Part shown: in pieces, positions 61,486 to 64,000 of the stretch
How positions within the stretch are numbered: the stretch's first letter is position 1
Layout of the letters: each line of letters opens with the position of its first letter
Assembly (NCBI RefSeq): GCF_047495495.1
Contig: NZ_CP179930.1
Coordinates: 1,736,001-1,800,000, forward strand
Length of the DNA stretch: 64,000 nt
Reading direction: 5' to 3'
From: Zymobacter sp047495495
GTDB lineage: Bacteria; Pseudomonadota; Gammaproteobacteria; Pseudomonadales; Halomonadaceae
Position numbers and translations under genes: made by a program
Notes under the pieces: model-generated
What the model saw: only the letters and a program-made list of their open reading frames with translations
What the model was told of the DNA's origin: nothing
Database searches by the model: none

Positions 61486-61713
61486 CAATAGTTCCTCTGA
61501 TCATGCCTCATGCCAATGCACGCTACGAGGCGACAAACACATGTTATTTTAAGTACGAACATATCTGCATCTTCAAGATAATGTGCTGCTATTGCAGAGT
61601 CATGAAATTAAAGCTCATAGACAATGCCATAAGTGTTATCAATAGCCTATGCAACAATGTGTAATCAGTAATGAAATCATTCTGATAATGAGAAGATTAT
61701 AGACGATGATAAT
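61486..61713. other. AT-rich intergenic region between catalase and acyltransferase
   Basis: This stretch is AT-rich and contains no supported gene. It probably holds the acyltransferase promoter, but no clear boxes can be fixed by eye. Confidence 0.4.
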
Positions 61714-61739
61714 AAAGGCTCCACCGAAGTGGAACCTTT
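61714..61739 (-). terminator. Terminator of the catalase gene
   Basis: AAAGG-CTCCAC and GTGGAA-CCTTT pair around CGAA (one wobble) and are followed on the minus strand by a short T/A-rich tail. Confidence 0.6.
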
Positions 61740-61793
61740 CCAAAATTTACTTTTAGATAACCAAGCGGCGTATTATTGCTAATCTCGCCGCGG

Positions 61794-63938
61794 CTAAGCG
61801 GCGACCGAAGCCACCTTGTCGTCACGCGACCACACGCGATGCTGCGATAGCGCTTTGACGAAACCCTCCAGCCCCTCAGCCGTTCTCCCGTCGGTCAACA
61901 CACCGTCTTCTGCCGTCGGCAAGCGGGCAGCCTGCAGCAGCGTAGCACCATCTCCCAGCGCCATAATGACCTTGAGATGCTTGTAGGCTTCGAGCAGGTA
62001 ATAACGTCCGGCCCCCAGTGCAGCTAGTCGACTAGCAGCGCCAGCAATCACGATGACGGCATCCATCGTAACTGAGGGCTGACCGTCTAGTGTTGCGACG
62101 GGTGTGACTTGCTGGCCATCATCCAGCGTTACCGGCGCCATTGACGGCGCAATCACTACGGGCGTCGCGCCTTCTTGCTGAAGGCGATCGGCCACCTGCG
62201 TCAGCTGTGCATGGCAGGCCCCATCGGCGACCAGCACGGCGACCTGCCGATAGCGGATGCCCTGTGGCGGGCGCGCCATCAGGCTCAGCGATGGAGCTTT
62301 CGCTAACGAACACTGGCCCAAAGCTTCGGGTGAAGCCGTCGGTGCTGTCGGTACCGGCATACCATGGGCCTTGGCAACGGCCTCAGCCAAGGCCAGAGAA
62401 ATGTTGGGCAGGATCTGCTCGATCACTCGCTGGCGTATATAAGGCCGCGTGACCTTGGACAGCTCGAACGTAAACGCTTCAATGATGTGCTGCTGCTCAA
62501 CGGGTGTCTGGCTGTCCCAGAACAGGCGCGCCTGAGAATAGTGATCGTTGAAGGAAGGACTACGTGCGCGCACCTTGTGTGCATCAATGCGTTCATAGGT
62601 ACTTTCGAAACCGCCCTGCTCCTCCTGCGGCGGCGTGGTAGTCGGCCAGCCACCCTCAATAGAATTCGGCTCGTAGGAAGCCTGCCCTTTATTGATCGTT
62701 AGGCGGTGAAAGCTGTCACGCTGATGGTTATGAAATGGGCAAACAGGCTGATTGATGGGAATTTCATGAAAATTGGGGCCGCCCAGACGCAGCATCTGAG
62801 TATCTAGGTAGGAGAAGACACGCCCCTGCAGCAAAGGATCGTTCGAAAAGTCGATGCCAGGCACGATATTGCCCGGATTGAACGCAACCTGTTCGGTTTC
62901 GGCAAAGTAGTTATCCGGATTGCGGTTCAGCACCATCTTGCCGATCGGTGTCACCGGTACACATTCCTCAGGAATCAGCTTGGTCGGATCGAGAATGTCG
63001 AAATCGAAAGCGTGCTCGTCCTTTTCTTCGATCACCTGCACACCCAGCTCCCATTCAAACGGCTGGCCACTGTCGATCTGTTGCCACATATCCCGTCGGT
63101 GAAAGTCGGGATCTCGTGCCCACAGCTTCTGCGCCTCATCCCAGCACAGCGACCATGTTCCCGCCAGCGGCTTCCAGTGAAAACGCACAAAGCGAGAAAC
63201 GCCCTGCCGGTCGATCAATCGGAATGTATGGATGCCGAACCCTTCCATCGAGCGAAATGAACGCGGCAGCGCGCGATCCGACATGGCCCACATTACGTTG
63301 TGTGCGGTTTCTGGTACCAGTGAAACGAAATCCCAAAACGTATCGTGTGCCGACTGTCCTTGCGGAATGTCATTGTGTGGCTCAGGTTTTACCGCATGCA
63401 CGAAATCAGGAAACTTGATCGCATCCTGAATGAAGAAGATCGGGGTATTGTTGCCCACCAGATCCCAGTTGCCTTCTTCGGTATAAAATTTGACGGCAAA
63501 GCCTCGGATATCGCGCACGGTATCATTAGAGCCCCGAGCCCCTTGGACAGTCGAAAAGCGCGTGAAGACAGGCGTTCTGGCCTCGGGATCACGAAATACA
63601 GCGGCCTTTGACAGCTCGGCTGCCCGAGGATACGGCTGAAAATAGCCGTGAGCGGCCGCCCCACGGGCGTGCACGATACGCTCGGGAATGCGCTCATGGT
63701 CAAAGTGATTGATCTTTTCGCGGAGAATGAAATCCTCCAGCAGTGTTGGTCCACGTTCACCGGCTTTCAGCGAATTCTCGTTATCGGCAATACGTACACC
63801 CTGATTGGTGCGCAAGTCGTGCCCCTTCGCATCGCTTCGATACGTCTCAAGCGCCTCGTCCTTACGGTGCTCATCCGTACCCCGCTGGGTGTCGTGCGCT
63901 TCATCGTGATTCGTAGCCGTATAGGAATGCTGTGTCAT
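61794..63938 (-). CDS. katE: Large-subunit catalase (HPII type) KatE
   Basis: 714 residues from MTQHSYTATNHDEAHD, with AAGGAG ten bases upstream; the frame extends a little further. The catalase core has RIVHARGAAAHGYF with the catalytic His, DLVGNNTPIFFIQDAIKFPDF with the active-site Asn and RVFSYLDTQMLRLGGPNF with the haem-ligand Tyr. The last 150 residues form the class-I glutamine amidotransferase-like domain found only in large catalases. The charged N-terminal arm fits HPII. It breaks down hydrogen peroxide in the cytoplasm. Confidence 0.95.
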   Translation of the reverse strand: MTQHSYTATNHDEAHDTQRGTDEHRKDEALETYRSDAKGHDLRTNQGVRIADNENSLKAGERGPTLLEDFILREKINHFDHERIPERIVHARGAAAHGYFQPYPRAAELSKAAVFRDPEARTPVFTRFSTVQGARGSNDTVRDIRGFAVKFYTEEGNWDLVGNNTPIFFIQDAIKFPDFVHAVKPEPHNDIPQGQSAHDTFWDFVSLVPETAHNVMWAMSDRALPRSFRSMEGFGIHTFRLIDRQGVSRFVRFHWKPLAGTWSLCWDEAQKLWARDPDFHRRDMWQQIDSGQPFEWELGVQVIEEKDEHAFDFDILDPTKLIPEECVPVTPIGKMVLNRNPDNYFAETEQVAFNPGNIVPGIDFSNDPLLQGRVFSYLDTQMLRLGGPNFHEIPINQPVCPFHNHQRDSFHRLTINKGQASYEPNSIEGGWPTTTPPQEEQGGFESTYERIDAHKVRARSPSFNDHYSQARLFWDSQTPVEQQHIIEAFTFELSKVTRPYIRQRVIEQILPNISLALAEAVAKAHGMPVPTAPTASPEALGQCSLAKAPSLSLMARPPQGIRYRQVAVLVADGACHAQLTQVADRLQQEGATPVVIAPSMAPVTLDDGQQVTPVATLDGQPSVTMDAVIVIAGAASRLAALGAGRYYLLEAYKHLKVIMALGDGATLLQAARLPTAEDGVLTDGRTAEGLEGFVKALSQHRVWSRDDKVASVAA

Positions 63939-64000
63939 CGTAGATCGCTCCTTGATCAAGTCGTTGCACATATGCCTATTGCATGTCACCGCGGCATCGT

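Noticed and set aside
1..64000. CRISPR arrays, rRNA genes and complete insertion sequences
   Set aside because: No spaced direct repeats of CRISPR type, no rRNA sequence and no transposase were found; the only IS-like item is the 114-bp MITE.

Overview
The window covers the right part of a contractile-tailed (myovirus-type) prophage, followed by a gammaproteobacterial flagellar and chemotaxis region and a short stretch of ordinary chromosome. The combination of FlhDC, FlgM, CheZ, FliT and FliA-type promoters points to a motile gammaproteobacterium. A member of the Halomonadaceae is my guess, with low confidence, because no rRNA or housekeeping gene is in view.

Positions 1-22578 hold a head-to-tail-fibre phage operon on the plus strand: terminase (cut by the window edge), portal, head morphogenesis, protease/scaffold, cement, capsid, connectors, tail terminator, sheath, tube, tail chaperone with a -1 frameshift, tape measure, baseplate plug, hub and spike, wedge proteins, fibre and fibre chaperone. 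Two cargo units interrupt it. One is a reverse-strand HigBA/RelE-type toxin-antitoxin pair (2841-3481) inside the head genes. The other is a PAAR protein, a type-44 polymorphic toxin and a membrane-anchored putative immunity protein (14438-16313), placed between the baseplate plug and hub genes with its own leader and terminator. This second unit looks like a type VI-secretion-style warhead carried by a phage tail and is the most interesting item here.

Positions 22579-24558 are the prophage edge: a hairpin, a 114-bp MITE-like element with a TTA target duplication, an AT-rich FRG-domain gene, a 5'-truncated tyrosine integrase, short repeats resembling integrase arm sites, and tRNA-Ser(UGA), which is probably the attachment site.

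Positions 24686-57788 are flagellar and chemotaxis genes: flgBCDEFGHIJ and flgKL (minus), flgA-flgM-flgN (plus), an orphan phnP, flhBA, cheZ-cheY-cheB-cheD-cheR-cheW-cheA-motB-motA (minus), flhDC (plus), a heptanucleotide array of about 31 copies, a cyclase-family gene, then fliD-fliS-fliT-fliK and an FlhB-like small protein (minus). Up to five FliA (sigma-28) promoter matches can be read by eye, before flgK, flgM, cheA, fliD and perhaps flgA. No flagellin, chemoreceptor, fliA or basal-body fliE-R gene is in the window.

Positions 57789-64000 carry a TauE/SafE permease, an NlpC/P60 lipoprotein, an OafA-type acyltransferase and a large-subunit (HPII-type) catalase, all on the minus strand and mostly separated by intrinsic terminators.
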